The position numbers and the translations under genes were made by a program. Under the pieces are notes generated by a model. That model was not told the DNA's origin. It ran no database searches and saw only the letters and a list, made by a program, of their open reading frames with translations. Below, in pieces: positions 1 through 7,960 of a stretch of DNA of 64,000 nucleotides. The DNA lies in contig NZ_RDRE01000005.1 of NCBI RefSeq assembly GCF_003693265.1, forward strand, positions 62,001-126,000, in the 5' to 3' direction. Each line of letters begins with the position of its first letter. The stretch's first letter is position 1. Source of the stretch: Corynebacterium gottingense (GTDB lineage Bacteria > Actinomycetota > Actinomycetes > Mycobacteriales > Mycobacteriaceae).

Positions 1-592
1 CCGTGTCTTCCACTTCGCGCAGCGGCGTCAGCGACCTTCTCACCAGCGTCTTCGCTGCGATGGCGATCGCCAGGATCGCAATCGCGCCAAGGCTCGTCTC
101 GACCACCGCGAGCCAGCGCAGAATTCGGTTTTCTGACTCCAGCCGCTTCGCCACCAGCGTGATGGTGCCGTCATCGCTTTTCGACGCCACCGCCCTCCAC
201 TGCGTCAGCGACGCCGAACTATCCACGTTCTTCGACCCGATGGTGCGCGCCTGGTCCAGGACCGTCAGCTGCTCCCAGTCGGGCGGATTGCCCCGCGGGG
301 TGTAGCGCGAGAACGGGTACGGGTAGCCGGGGAACCAGGTCGCCTGGGCAAACTCGCTGGGCACGCCGATCGACGGGATCCAGGTGCCCTGTCCCGCCCA
401 GCTGTCCAGGCCCTCCTGCAGCTGGTCGTCCACGCGCTGCATGAGGATGCCGCGCATAAGGAAGAAGACCGTGGCAAAACTCAGCACGATGCCCAGGGTG
501 GCCACCACGACCACCAGGGACACCAGCTGCTTTTGCAACGGCCGCGAGGCCTGGTTGTACGACCAGGCCGCGAGCGTCTGCTTCGCCTTCAT
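1..592 (-). CDS. Sensor histidine kinase, N-terminal part (cut by window edge)
   Basis: This is the membrane sensor of a two-component pair; only the first 197 or so residues are inside the window. It starts at the ATG at 590-592, 18 bases after the stop of the response regulator, so the two are co-transcribed. A first membrane segment lies at about residues 22-45 (LVSLVVVVATLGIVLSF), then an extracytoplasmic domain of roughly 100 residues rich in Trp, Pro and Tyr, then a second segment (LAVVETSLGAIAILAIAIA) leading into the start of a HAMP linker (RRSLTPLREVEDT). The catalytic domains lie beyond the edge. By pairing with a PhoP-like regulator it should be the PhoR-type kinase, called PhoS in C. 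glutamicum. The signal sensed cannot be read from sequence. Confidence 0.88.
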   Translation of the reverse strand, partial: MKAKQTLAAWSYNQASRPLQKQLVSLVVVVATLGIVLSFATVFFLMRGILMQRVDDQLQEGLDSWAGQGTWIPSIGVPSEFAQATWFPGYPYPFSRYTPRGNPPDWEQLTVLDQARTIGSKNVDSSASLTQWRAVASKSDDGTITLVAKRLESENRILRWLAVVETSLGAIAILAIAIAAKTLVRRSLTPLREVEDT

Positions 593-610
593 GGACCGCT
601 ACGCCGCAGG

Positions 611-1318
611 TTACTGGCGCGGGGTGCGCAGCACGTAGCCGACGCCGCGCACGGTCTGGATCAGCGGCACGTCGCCGGTGTCAATCTTGCGGCGCAGGTA
701 GGAGATGTAGGACTCGACGACGTTGCCGTCGCCGCCGAAGTCGTAGTGCCACACGTTGTCCAGGATCTTCGCCTTGGACAGCACGACCTCCGCGTTGAGC
801 ATGAGGTAGCGCAGCAGGTTGAACTCGGTCGGGGAGAGATCGATGATCTCGCCGGCCTTGGTCACCTCGTGGGTTTCGTCATTCAGCGTCAGGTCCGCGT
901 AACGGATGGTGGTGTCGTGGTCGGCGTCATCGGTCACGTTGCCGCGGCGCAGGATGACGCGCAGACGGGTGATGACTTCCTCCAGGGAGAACGGCTTGGT
1001 CACGTAGTCGTCCGCGCCGATGGTCAGGCCGTGGATGCGGTCCTCCACCGCGTCCTTGGCGGTAAGGAAGAGCACCGGGCCGTCCAGGCCGTCCTGGCGC
1101 AGCTTGCCCAGCAGCTCGAAGCCGTCCATCCCCGGCATCATGACGTCCAAAATGTAGGCGTCCGGGCGGTACTCGCGCGCCATGGTCAGCGCCTCCTGCC
1201 CGGAGTTTGCGCTTTCTACCTCGAATCCCTGGAACTTCAGGGAGACGGTCAGCAGCTCGACGATATTGGGCTCGTCATCAACGACGAGCACCTTGATGCC
1301 CTTCGGGTTCTCAGCCAT
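611..1318 (-). CDS. phoP: PhoP-type OmpR/PhoB-family response regulator
   Basis: DNA-binding response regulator with an N-terminal receiver domain (VLVVDDE acidic pocket, phospho-acceptor Asp in LDVMMPG, conserved Lys in YVTKPFS) and a C-terminal winged helix (LSPTEFNLLRYLM, VVESYISYLRRKID, RGVGYVLR). These segments match what I remember of M. tuberculosis PhoP very closely; the C. glutamicum equivalent is named PhoR and controls phosphate starvation genes. An upstream in-frame GTG (1327) overlaps the Shine-Dalgarno GGAG, so I choose the ATG at 1318, spaced 8 bases from GGAG. It leads the operon with the sensor kinase. The 205 bases between it and the tRNA must hold its promoter, but I see no clear operator there. 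Confidence 0.92.
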   Translation of the reverse strand: MAENPKGIKVLVVDDEPNIVELLTVSLKFQGFEVESANSGQEALTMAREYRPDAYILDVMMPGMDGFELLGKLRQDGLDGPVLFLTAKDAVEDRIHGLTIGADDYVTKPFSLEEVITRLRVILRRGNVTDDADHDTTIRYADLTLNDETHEVTKAGEIIDLSPTEFNLLRYLMLNAEVVLSKAKILDNVWHYDFGGDGNVVESYISYLRRKIDTGDVPLIQTVRGVGYVLRTPRQ

Positions 1319-1523
1319 GAAATGCACTCCTTTGCATGAGTAATTAACCAGATAGCATTTAACTCCCCTCCACTGTACGTTTGCTGTACGTCGTCTTGGG
1401 GCTGTCGAGCAAAAGTGGGGGTATATCCAGAGAGCGAAGGTTTAGCCAAATCAAGGCCTTTAAACGCTGGCCGCACAGCGCGCGCAAGGACGGCCGCCCC
1501 TCCCCCCCTCGGCGGCAAAAAAT

Positions 1524-1599
1524 TGGAGCTGGAGACGAGACTTGAACTCGCAACCTACGCATTACAAGTGCGTTGCGCTACCGATTGCGCCACTCCAGC
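1524..1599 (-). tRNA. tRNA-Thr (anticodon TGT)
   Basis: A 76-base cloverleaf. The acceptor stem GCTGGAG pairs with CTCCAGC, the anticodon loop is CTTGTAA with anticodon TGT, the T arm contains GTTCAAGTC, and the CCA end is encoded. A run of six T follows directly after CCA (reverse strand) and probably terminates transcription. It is divergent from thrE, the threonine exporter; this may be chance. Confidence 0.95.
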
Positions 1600-1667
1600 A
1601 ATGCCCATGAATCTTACACATCGACCGGTGAGTGCGCGAAACACGTCGGCGCGATAGTGTTTCGCGT

Positions 1668-3146
1668 GTGGCATCACTAGAGCAGTATTGGCAGCGGCTG
1701 CGTGGCTCGCGCGACCACGTGGCCACGATTGACGAGTCCCGCACCTCCCCGCCCCCGTCCGTCCTCGCGCCCGTCGATCTGACGGACCCCGCGCAGGTGG
1801 CCGCGGTCATGAACATCGCCGCGCGGATCGGCGAGATCCTCATCGCCAACGGCACGACGTCCTCGGACGCGATCGCCCAAATCCGCACGGTCACCTCGTC
1901 GTACGGCCTTCATTACTGCCATGTGGACATCACGGTGAACACCATCACCATGAACGCCAACGTGGGCGTCCAGCGCCGCACGCCGGTCAACGTGTTCCGC
2001 GTGGTCACGATGATGAGCGAGAACTACCACAAGCTGCAGGAAGCCGACCGCCTTATCCGCTCGATCCGCGCGGGTGCCACCCGGCCGGAGATGGCGGAGA
2101 AGATCCTCGACGACATCGACAACGAGCCCATCCCCTACCGCAACACCCGCAACCTGGCCGGCTGGGCGGTCATGGGCGCGTCCGTGTCCATCCTGCTCGG
2201 CGGCGATCTCCTCATGGCGCTCGTCGGCGGGCTCACCGCCTTCCTCATCATGGGCTTTAACAAGGTCCTGTCGCACAACTCGCTGCCGTACTTCTACCAC
2301 TGCGTCATTGGTGGCTTTATCGCCACCATCCCGGCCGCCATCTTCTACGACTTCTCCACCTCGATCGGCCACACGATCGTGCCCAGCCAGGTCATCGCCA
2401 CCGGCATCATCGTGCTCTTGGCCGGCCTGACGCTGGTGCAGTCGCTTTTCGACGGCATCACGGGCTCCCCCGTCACCGCGGCCTCCCGCTTCTTCCAGAC
2501 CATGTTGTCGTCCGGCGGCATCGTCGCGGGCGTGGCCATCGGCCTGTACGTGGCGGAGCTGTTAGGAGTGCCCCTGCCGCCGCTGGAAACCATGTTAGGT
2601 AAGCCGTCGTTAAGCAGCGCCGGCTGGCGCATCATCGGCGGGGCGCTGGCCGCCGCCTCGTTTGCCGTGACCTGCTTTGCGGAGCGCCTGGCCATCATTG
2701 TTTCTGGGCTCACTGCCGCCGCGGGCTCCGCGATGTACTACATCTTCCTCATCCCCTTCGGCACCGATAAGTTCATCGCCACCGCGGCCTGCTCCATCGT
2801 GGTTGGCCTGGCCGGCGGTCTCATCTCCCGCCGCTACTTGGTCAACCCCGTGATCACCGCGGTGGCGGGCGTGACGCCGTTCCTCCCCGGCTCAGGCATC
2901 TACCGCGGCCTCTACGCGGTGCTCAACGAGCAGATTGTGGTGGGGATGAGCAACATCTTCAACGCCATCGCCGTGTGCATGGCGCTGGCCGGCGGCGTGA
3001 TCTTCGGCGAGTGGGTGGCGCGCCGCATCCGCGCGCCGCAGCTGTACATCCCGTACCGGGCGTTCAAGCGGGCGGGGCGCGTGACGTTCCAGCAGATTCG
3101 GCGCGCGGAGCAAGCCGCCCTCCGCCCGAGGCGCCGGAAGCACTAG
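1668..3146 (+). CDS. thrE: Threonine/serine exporter ThrE
   Basis: Inner-membrane exporter that uses proton motive force to remove threonine and serine. The N-terminal ThrE/DUF1212 domain (about residues 30-250, with IDLTD-like VDLTDPAQVAAVMNIAARIG and VDITVNTIT) and the C-terminal ThrE_2 domain match C. glutamicum ThrE in order and length (492 residues here). About ten hydrophobic segments follow residue 160, and the C-terminus is basic. The longest frame starts at 1632, but a TAGTGT hexamer at 1655-1660 sits 7 bases before the GTG at 1668. I therefore infer a leaderless mRNA starting there. The gene is divergent from tRNA-Thr and followed by the trehalose cluster. Confidence 0.93.
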   Translation: MASLEQYWQRLRGSRDHVATIDESRTSPPPSVLAPVDLTDPAQVAAVMNIAARIGEILIANGTTSSDAIAQIRTVTSSYGLHYCHVDITVNTITMNANVGVQRRTPVNVFRVVTMMSENYHKLQEADRLIRSIRAGATRPEMAEKILDDIDNEPIPYRNTRNLAGWAVMGASVSILLGGDLLMALVGGLTAFLIMGFNKVLSHNSLPYFYHCVIGGFIATIPAAIFYDFSTSIGHTIVPSQVIATGIIVLLAGLTLVQSLFDGITGSPVTAASRFFQTMLSSGGIVAGVAIGLYVAELLGVPLPPLETMLGKPSLSSAGWRIIGGALAAASFAVTCFAERLAIIVSGLTAAAGSAMYYIFLIPFGTDKFIATAACSIVVGLAGGLISRRYLVNPVITAVAGVTPFLPGSGIYRGLYAVLNEQIVVGMSNIFNAIAVCMALAGGVIFGEWVARRIRAPQLYIPYRAFKRAGRVTFQQIRRAEQAALRPRRRKH

Positions 3147-3201
3147 CTTTGGCGTAGAATCGCCGTTTGAGATTTGCGTTTCGTACAAGGAGGAACCTGT
3201 A

Positions 3202-3579
3202 GTGCCACCGAAGATCACCGACTCCCGCCCCTCTCCCGAGGCCATCAATGAGATGGAGGAGCAGACCGCTTCCGGCGCCCGGCGAATCGTGGCAACGTAC
3301 GCCGAAGATTTCTTCGACGGAGTAACCCTGATGTCCATGCTCGGCGTGGAACCGAAGGGCTTCAACTACAAGAAATACGCCGAGGAGGTCCTGGGCGACC
3401 CGGAGGACGAGGAAGACTCCAAGTCCGCCAAGAAGGCGACGAAGAAGAAGTCGTCCAAGAAGGCCTCGAAGAAGAAAGCCTCGAAGAAGAAGGCGTCGAA
3501 GAAGAAGGCCACCAAGAAAAAGGCGACCAAGAAGAAGGCGTCGAAGAAGAAGTCCACAAAGAAAGCAAAGAAGTCCTAG
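3202..3579 (+). CDS. Small protein with lysine-rich histone H1-like tail
   Basis: A 125-residue protein with two parts. Residues 1 to about 70 are a compact acidic/neutral domain (MPPKITDSRPSPEAINEMEE...MLGVEPKGFNY). Residues 73-125 are almost only Lys, Ala, Ser and Thr in KKAS/KKAT repeats, like the tails of bacterial histone H1-type DNA-binding proteins. It starts at a GTG behind a very strong site, AAGGAGG, and a TAGAAT hexamer at 3155-3160 may be its -10. Its position matches cg2906 between thrE and otsA in C. glutamicum. otsA begins on the next base after its stop, so the two are translationally coupled. The function is unknown; nucleic-acid binding by the tail is an inference. Confidence 0.85.
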   Translation: MPPKITDSRPSPEAINEMEEQTASGARRIVATYAEDFFDGVTLMSMLGVEPKGFNYKKYAEEVLGDPEDEEDSKSAKKATKKKSSKKASKKKASKKKASKKKATKKKATKKKASKKKSTKKAKKS

Positions 3580-4851
3580 GTGAACGACTTCGTCGTAGTA
3601 GCCAACCGCCTGCCCGTGGACCGGGTGGGCGACTCCTGGCAGGCCTCCCCGGGCGGCCTGGTCGCCGCGCTCGCGCCGGTGCTGCGCGCTCGCTCGGGCT
3701 GCTGGGTCGGCTGGCCCGGCGAGACGGACACCCACCTCGAGCCGTTCCACGCCGACGGCATCGACCTGGTCCCCGTGGCGCTGGACGCGCAGGACTACAC
3801 CGACTTCTACGAGGGGTTTTCCAACTCCACCCTGTGGCCGCTCTACCACGACCTCATCGTTGCGCCGCAGTACAACGAGCAGTGGTGGGACCGCTACGTA
3901 GCGGTCAACGAGCGCTTTGCGGCCGCGGTCTCCGCTGTCGCCGCCGAGGGCGCCACCGTGTGGGTGCAGGACTACCAGCTGCAGCTCGTCCCCGGCCTGC
4001 TCAAGCGGGAGCGCCCGGACCTGCGCATCGGGTTCTTCCTCCACATCCCGTTCCCCTCCCCCGATCTGTTCCGCCAGCTGCCGTGGCGCGAGCCCATCCT
4101 GCGCTCGCTGTCGGCCTGCGACCTCATCGGCTTCCAGCGGGCCGCCGACGAGTCGAACTTCCGGGGGCTCCTTGAGCTTATCGACGCCACCGCGGTGCGC
4201 ACCGGGACGTTCCCGATCAGTATTGATGCGTCGATAGTCGCCCCCGGCGACCCCGCGCCCGTCCGCGAGCTGGTGGGAAACCCGACGCTGCTCATGCTCG
4301 GCGTGGACCGGATGGACTACACCAAGGGGATCCTGCAGCGGCTCCTGGCGTTCGAGCAATTCCTGGAGCGCGGCGGCGAGGCAACCCTGATCCAGCTGGC
4401 CACGCCGTCGCGCGAGCGCATCGACCACTACCGGCGCACCCGCCGCGAGGTGGAGGAGGCCGTGGGCCGCATCAACGGGCGCTTCGGCCGCATCGGCCGG
4501 CCGGTGATCCACTACGTGCACCACGGCGTGCCCAAAGACCAGCTCGGCGCGTACTACGCCGCCGCCGACATGATGCTGGTCACCCCGTTCAAGGACGGGA
4601 TGAACCTGGTGGCCAAGGAGTACGTGGCCTGCCACCCGGACGGCAGCGGCGCGCTCGTTCTGTCCGAGTTCGCCGGCGCCGCCGTGGAGCTCCACCAGGC
4701 GTACCTGTGCAACCCGTTCGACGTGTCCTCCATCGTCCGCGCGATGGAGGACGCCGCCCAGCCCGACCCGCAGCGGATGCGCGCGATGCACGACTGGGTG
4801 ACTACCCACGACGTCGCCGCCTGGGCCGCATCCTTCCTGGAGGCACTATGA
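3580..4851 (+). CDS. otsA: Trehalose-6-phosphate synthase OtsA
   Basis: GT20 retaining glycosyltransferase that joins UDP-glucose and glucose-6-phosphate to give trehalose-6-phosphate. Visible signatures are NRLPVDR near the N-terminus, HIPFPSPDLF, the sugar-nucleotide motif GVDRMDYTKGI, and DGMNLVAKEYVA near the C-terminus. At 423 residues it is shorter than the usual 450-485, mostly through a compact N-terminal loop and C-terminus. The GTG start abuts the stop of the lysine-rich gene and has no Shine-Dalgarno of its own, which implies coupling. Its stop overlaps the start of the lipoprotein gene (ATGA). It carries one perfect copy of the iterated 13-mer at 4176, encoding LIDA. Confidence 0.95.
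   Translation: MNDFVVVANRLPVDRVGDSWQASPGGLVAALAPVLRARSGCWVGWPGETDTHLEPFHADGIDLVPVALDAQDYTDFYEGFSNSTLWPLYHDLIVAPQYNEQWWDRYVAVNERFAAAVSAVAAEGATVWVQDYQLQLVPGLLKRERPDLRIGFFLHIPFPSPDLFRQLPWREPILRSLSACDLIGFQRAADESNFRGLLELIDATAVRTGTFPISIDASIVAPGDPAPVRELVGNPTLLMLGVDRMDYTKGILQRLLAFEQFLERGGEATLIQLATPSRERIDHYRRTRREVEEAVGRINGRFGRIGRPVIHYVHHGVPKDQLGAYYAAADMMLVTPFKDGMNLVAKEYVACHPDGSGALVLSEFAGAAVELHQAYLCNPFDVSSIVRAMEDAAQPDPQRMRAMHDWVTTHDVAAWAASFLEAL
4176..4188 (+). repeat. Iterated 13-mer copy 1
   Basis: GCTTATCGACGCC, perfect, inside otsA on its coding strand, encoding LIDA; followed by AC. Confidence 0.9.
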
Positions 4852-5303
4852 ACCGCTTACTCGCACTCGGTCTGACCGCCGCGCTCGCCCTCCCGCTGGC
4901 GGCGTGCGGCGGCGAGCAGACCTGGCAGGTCGTCGCCGTGCACACCGATCCCGCGGAGCCCGGGGCGCTGCTTGCCGACGCCGCGGGGCTGGCCAACTTC
5001 ACCATCACCGATTCCTCCCTCACCGGCACCACGGCGTGCGCGGACCTGGACGCGGCCATCACCACGGAGGACGACGCGGAGGACGACGCGTTCACCGTGG
5101 ACAGCGTCGAGGTGGGCGACGCCGCCGACTGCGACGGCGGGGCGCGCCACGTCCACGAGCAGCTGACCAGCATTATCGTGCCCGGCGCGCGCTTCCGCGT
5201 GGATCACCTCACCGATTCCGAGATGGTGTTCACAGCGACGAGTGACGGCCCCGAGGGCGAGAGAGTGGTGGACCCGCCGAGCATCCGGCTGATGGCACTG
5301 TGA
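4848..5303 (+). CDS. Small predicted lipoprotein between otsA and otsB
   Basis: A 151-residue exported protein. The signal peptide MNRLLALGLTAALALPLAAC ends in a lipobox (LAAC), so Cys20 should be lipidated. The mature part is acidic and has two more cysteines in ACADLDA and DCDGGARH, which could form a disulfide. I recognise no domain. It overlaps otsA (ATGA) and otsB (GTGA), so it belongs to the trehalose operon, and it occupies the place of cg2908 in C. glutamicum. Conservation of this position suggests a link to trehalose or envelope metabolism, but that is inference. Confidence 0.8.
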   Translation: MNRLLALGLTAALALPLAACGGEQTWQVVAVHTDPAEPGALLADAAGLANFTITDSSLTGTTACADLDAAITTEDDAEDDAFTVDSVEVGDAADCDGGARHVHEQLTSIIVPGARFRVDHLTDSEMVFTATSDGPEGERVVDPPSIRLMAL

Positions 5304-6043
5304 GAGCCGCCATCGAGCGGGCGGCGCTCGCGGAGTCGCTGCTGGTCTGCCTGGATTTCGACGGCACGCTCGCCGAGTTCAACGCGGACCCCTACGCGGT
5401 GGCCCCGCACCCGGCCGCGGTGGACGCCCTCCGCACCCTCGCCGCGCTGCCGCGCACGCAGGTTGCCATCCTCTCCGGCCGGCACCTCAACGGCCTGCGC
5501 CGGGTGCTGCCGGAGATTGCGGGCAACGTCGTCCTCGCCGGGTCCCATGGCGCGGAGCCCGGCCCGGAACTTTCCAGCGACGACGCCGCCTACCTCGACC
5601 GCATCGGGGCGGCGCTCGAGCGCATCGCCACCGCCCCCGCGTACGTGGAGGTCAAGCCGTACCAGCGCGTGCTGCACGTCGCGCCGATCGCGGGCACCCC
5701 TGACGCGGAGCGTATGCTCGCCGCCGCGCGCTCCCTGGACACGGGCGGGCGCCCCGTGACGCCGGGGCACAACGTGGTCGAGTTCTCCGCGGTGGAGATC
5801 ACCAAGGGCACCTGGCTTTCCCAGCACAAGCGCGAGTTTGCCGCGACGCTCTTTGCCGGCGACGACACCACGGACGAGACCGCGCTGCGCGTCCTGGATC
5901 CCCGCCGCGACGTGGGCATTAAGGTCGGCGATCAACCGAGCGTGGCCGCGCACCGGGTCGCCGACGTGCCCGCGATGGCGCAAGTGCTCAGCGAGCTGGC
6001 TCGCGCACGGTCCGCCCGGGCAGGTACTGCGTCGGCAGAATGA
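5300..6043 (+). CDS. otsB: Trehalose-6-phosphate phosphatase OtsB
   Basis: HAD-family phosphatase that releases trehalose from trehalose-6-phosphate, completing the OtsAB route. Motif I is LDFDGTLAEF with the nucleophile Asp, motif II is in ILSGR, and motif IV is FAGDDTTDETA; the trehalose-phosphatase cap lies between them. The length of 247 residues is typical. The GTG start overlaps the stop of the lipoprotein gene. The last 56 bases overlap the 3' end of the convergent ipsA gene, an unusually long convergent overlap. In corynebacteria trehalose also feeds mycolic-acid glycolipid synthesis. Confidence 0.94.
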   Translation: MRAAIERAALAESLLVCLDFDGTLAEFNADPYAVAPHPAAVDALRTLAALPRTQVAILSGRHLNGLRRVLPEIAGNVVLAGSHGAEPGPELSSDDAAYLDRIGAALERIATAPAYVEVKPYQRVLHVAPIAGTPDAERMLAAARSLDTGGRPVTPGHNVVEFSAVEITKGTWLSQHKREFAATLFAGDDTTDETALRVLDPRRDVGIKVGDQPSVAAHRVADVPAMAQVLSELARARSARAGTASAE

Positions 6044-7004
6044 TGCGCTCCTGGCGCTGCGGCCGCCCGTTCATTGCGGCGCGCAGCAGCATCGCCGCCG
6101 TCTCCCCCTTGCGCTGCGTGGGCTGCGCGACGGTGGACAGGCCGTCCACGCCGATGCCGTCGAAGCCGGTCACGGACAGCTCCTCCGGCACGCGCCGCCG
6201 CCCGCGGCAGTACTCGAGCACCCCGAGCGCCATCGAGTCGGTGGTGCACAGGATCGCGGTGAGGTCCGGGTGGGCCTCGAGGAGCTCGCGCGCGCCGTCG
6301 GCGGCAGAATCCACGTCGTTGAGGTCGCGCGCGACCAACGGCACGTCCGCGATCCCCGCCGCCGCGAACACGTCCAGCGCCCCGCGCACCCGGGCGCGCT
6401 GCACGTGCAGGTCTGCCGCCTCCAGCTCCCCCGGCGTCACCGGCCCGTTCTTCGGCGCGCTGAACAGACGCTTGGTCAGGATCCCCACGCGCGTGTGCCC
6501 GGCGCGCACCAGGTCCTCGGCGGCCGGGGCGATCGCGGCGGCGTCGTCGATGCCCACATACGGCACGCCGGGGACGTCGACGGGCTGATCGCAGATGATG
6601 AGGGGGAGGTCGCGCGAGTGGGCGTCGATAAGCATCTGCGCCTGGGCCGGAACCGAGTAGATGATGTAGCCGTCCACGATGGCATCGTGCACGCTCACGC
6701 CGGTCGGGATGAGGGTGAGCGAGTAATCGCTCCGCTTAGCGACGCCCGCGAGGAAGTCCACCGACGCCCGGTCCTCAAAGGCGAACGAGAGCTGCTCGGT
6801 GAGCACGACCCCGATTGTGGCGGTGCGGCTGGTGCGCAGCGAGCGCGCGTGCGGGTTGGGGCCGGCGTATCCCTTCGCCTTGGCGTGGGCGAGGATGCGG
6901 CGGCGCAGCGCGGGCGAGAGCTGGTCGGGGTGGTTGTACGCGTTGGACACGGTGGTGCGCGAGACGCCGAGGTCGGCGGCGATGGAGGCGAGCGTCGCTG
7001 GCAT
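5988..7004 (-). CDS. ipsA: LacI-family regulator, IpsA-like
   Basis: A 338-residue LacI/GalR repressor or activator. The helix-turn-helix is at the N-terminus (ATLASIAADLGVSRTTVSNAYN) with the hinge helix around residues 45-56, and a periplasmic-binding-protein-like effector domain fills the rest. The position between otsB and the zinc transporter is that of cg2910, IpsA, the inositol-responsive regulator of cell-wall genes in C. glutamicum. The symbol is therefore assigned by synteny and family, not by alignment. The start is the ATG at 7004, divergent from znuA. It contains one copy of the iterated 13-mer (6621), encoding LIDA. Confidence 0.85.
   Translation of the reverse strand: MPATLASIAADLGVSRTTVSNAYNHPDQLSPALRRRILAHAKAKGYAGPNPHARSLRTSRTATIGVVLTEQLSFAFEDRASVDFLAGVAKRSDYSLTLIPTGVSVHDAIVDGYIIYSVPAQAQMLIDAHSRDLPLIICDQPVDVPGVPYVGIDDAAAIAPAAEDLVRAGHTRVGILTKRLFSAPKNGPVTPGELEAADLHVQRARVRGALDVFAAAGIADVPLVARDLNDVDSAADGARELLEAHPDLTAILCTTDSMALGVLEYCRGRRRVPEELSVTGFDGIGVDGLSTVAQPTQRKGETAAMLLRAAMNGRPQRQERIILPTQYLPGRTVREPAR
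6621..6633 (-). repeat. Iterated 13-mer copy 2
   Basis: Perfect copy in ipsA, on its coding strand (LIDA); the base context on + is GTG before GGCGTCG. Confidence 0.9.
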
Positions 7005-7052
7005 ACCGATATGCTACCTGCACCTTTTGCGCAATCTCAGGCCGCATTTCTT

Positions 7053-7067
7053 TGAAAAGCTTTTTCA
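7053..7067. promoter_or_regulatory. Zur-like operator (zinc uptake repressor box)
   Basis: A perfect 15-base inverted repeat, TGAAAA-GCT-TTTTCA, lies about 20 bases before the start of znuA. The form agrees with the palindrome I remember for corynebacterial Zur, which represses zinc importers when zinc is sufficient. It lies in the 83-base divergent region between ipsA and znuA. Confidence 0.65.
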
Positions 7068-7087
7068 TTACTGGTTGGATGGCTGCC

Positions 7088-7960
7088 ATGATGAAACGAC
7101 TCGCCGCAACCGCGTTTGCGCTCACACTCACCCTCACCGCCTGCGGCACGCAGGGCTCCGAAAGCTCCGGGGACGCCACCACGGGCGCCTCCGACGAAGG
7201 CGCCGACGCAGCCGCCATGGTGGCCACCACCCAGGTGTGGGCCGACGTGGCCTCCGCCGTAACTGGTGACGAGGTGCCGGCGATCATCGACAACCCGTCG
7301 ACCGACCCCCACGACTACGAGCCGACCGCCGCCGACCTGGCGGAGATCGCGCAGGCCAAGACCGTCGTGGCTAACGGCGGCGCCTACGACGCGGCCCTTT
7401 ACAACGCCGCGAAGGGCAACCTCATCACCGCGCTCGAGCCGACCGAGGCGCACGACCACGATCACGAGCATGAGCACGGCGAGGAAGGCCACGACCACGC
7501 GCACGGCGAGGAGAACGAGCACATCTGGTACTCCACCGAGGCCATCCGCGACGTGGCGGAGCAGATCGGCGGCAACCCGATCGACGACAAGCTGTCCGGC
7601 ATCGACGAGTCGCTCGCCGCGCTGCCCGAGGCGCACGTGATCCAGACCCACCCGATCGCCGACGCCATCGTGGAGGAGTCCGCGCTGGTCGACGCCACCC
7701 CCGAGTCCTACCGCCACGCCACGCTCAACCACTCCGAGCCGTCCGCGGCCGCCGTGGCCGAGGCGCTCGAGGCGATCAAGGACGCTGACATCCTGATCAA
7801 CAACTCCCAGTCCCCCAAAGCCGTCTCCGAGCGCCTCGTCGCAGCGGCGAAGGAGGCCGGCGTGCCGGTCGTGGACATCACCGAGACCCCGCAGGACGGC
7901 AAGAACTTCTTCGACTACTTCCAGGAAGTCCTTGACCAGCTCAATGCTGCAGCTGCGTAG
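7088..7960 (+). CDS. znuA: Zinc ABC transporter substrate-binding lipoprotein
   Basis: Cluster A-I metal-binding protein that captures Zn(II) outside the cell. A lipoprotein signal (MKRLAATAFALTLTLTACG) is followed by a mature domain with the histidine-rich loop typical of zinc-specific members (HDHDHEHEHGEEGHDHAHGE). Likely ligand histidines are in the NEHIWY region and in VIQTHPIADA. ATGs at 7079, 7088 and 7091 are all possible; GGATGG favours 7088. The gene overlaps znuC by 17 bases. Expression is probably under Zur through the palindrome just upstream. Confidence 0.9.
   Translation: MMKRLAATAFALTLTLTACGTQGSESSGDATTGASDEGADAAAMVATTQVWADVASAVTGDEVPAIIDNPSTDPHDYEPTAADLAEIAQAKTVVANGGAYDAALYNAAKGNLITALEPTEAHDHDHEHEHGEEGHDHAHGEENEHIWYSTEAIRDVAEQIGGNPIDDKLSGIDESLAALPEAHVIQTHPIADAIVEESALVDATPESYRHATLNHSEPSAAAVAEALEAIKDADILINNSQSPKAVSERLVAAAKEAGVPVVDITETPQDGKNFFDYFQEVLDQLNAAAA

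Noticed and set aside
2436-2460. GCTTTTCGACGGC in thrE as another 13-mer relative
   Set aside because: It has two mismatches and encodes the conserved QSLFDGITG stretch of ThrE.
3430-3570. Possible CRISPR or tandem DNA repeat in the AAGAAG-rich stretch
   Set aside because: It is the lysine codon run of the small protein; units are irregular and no spacers exist. No CRISPR array is present anywhere in the window.
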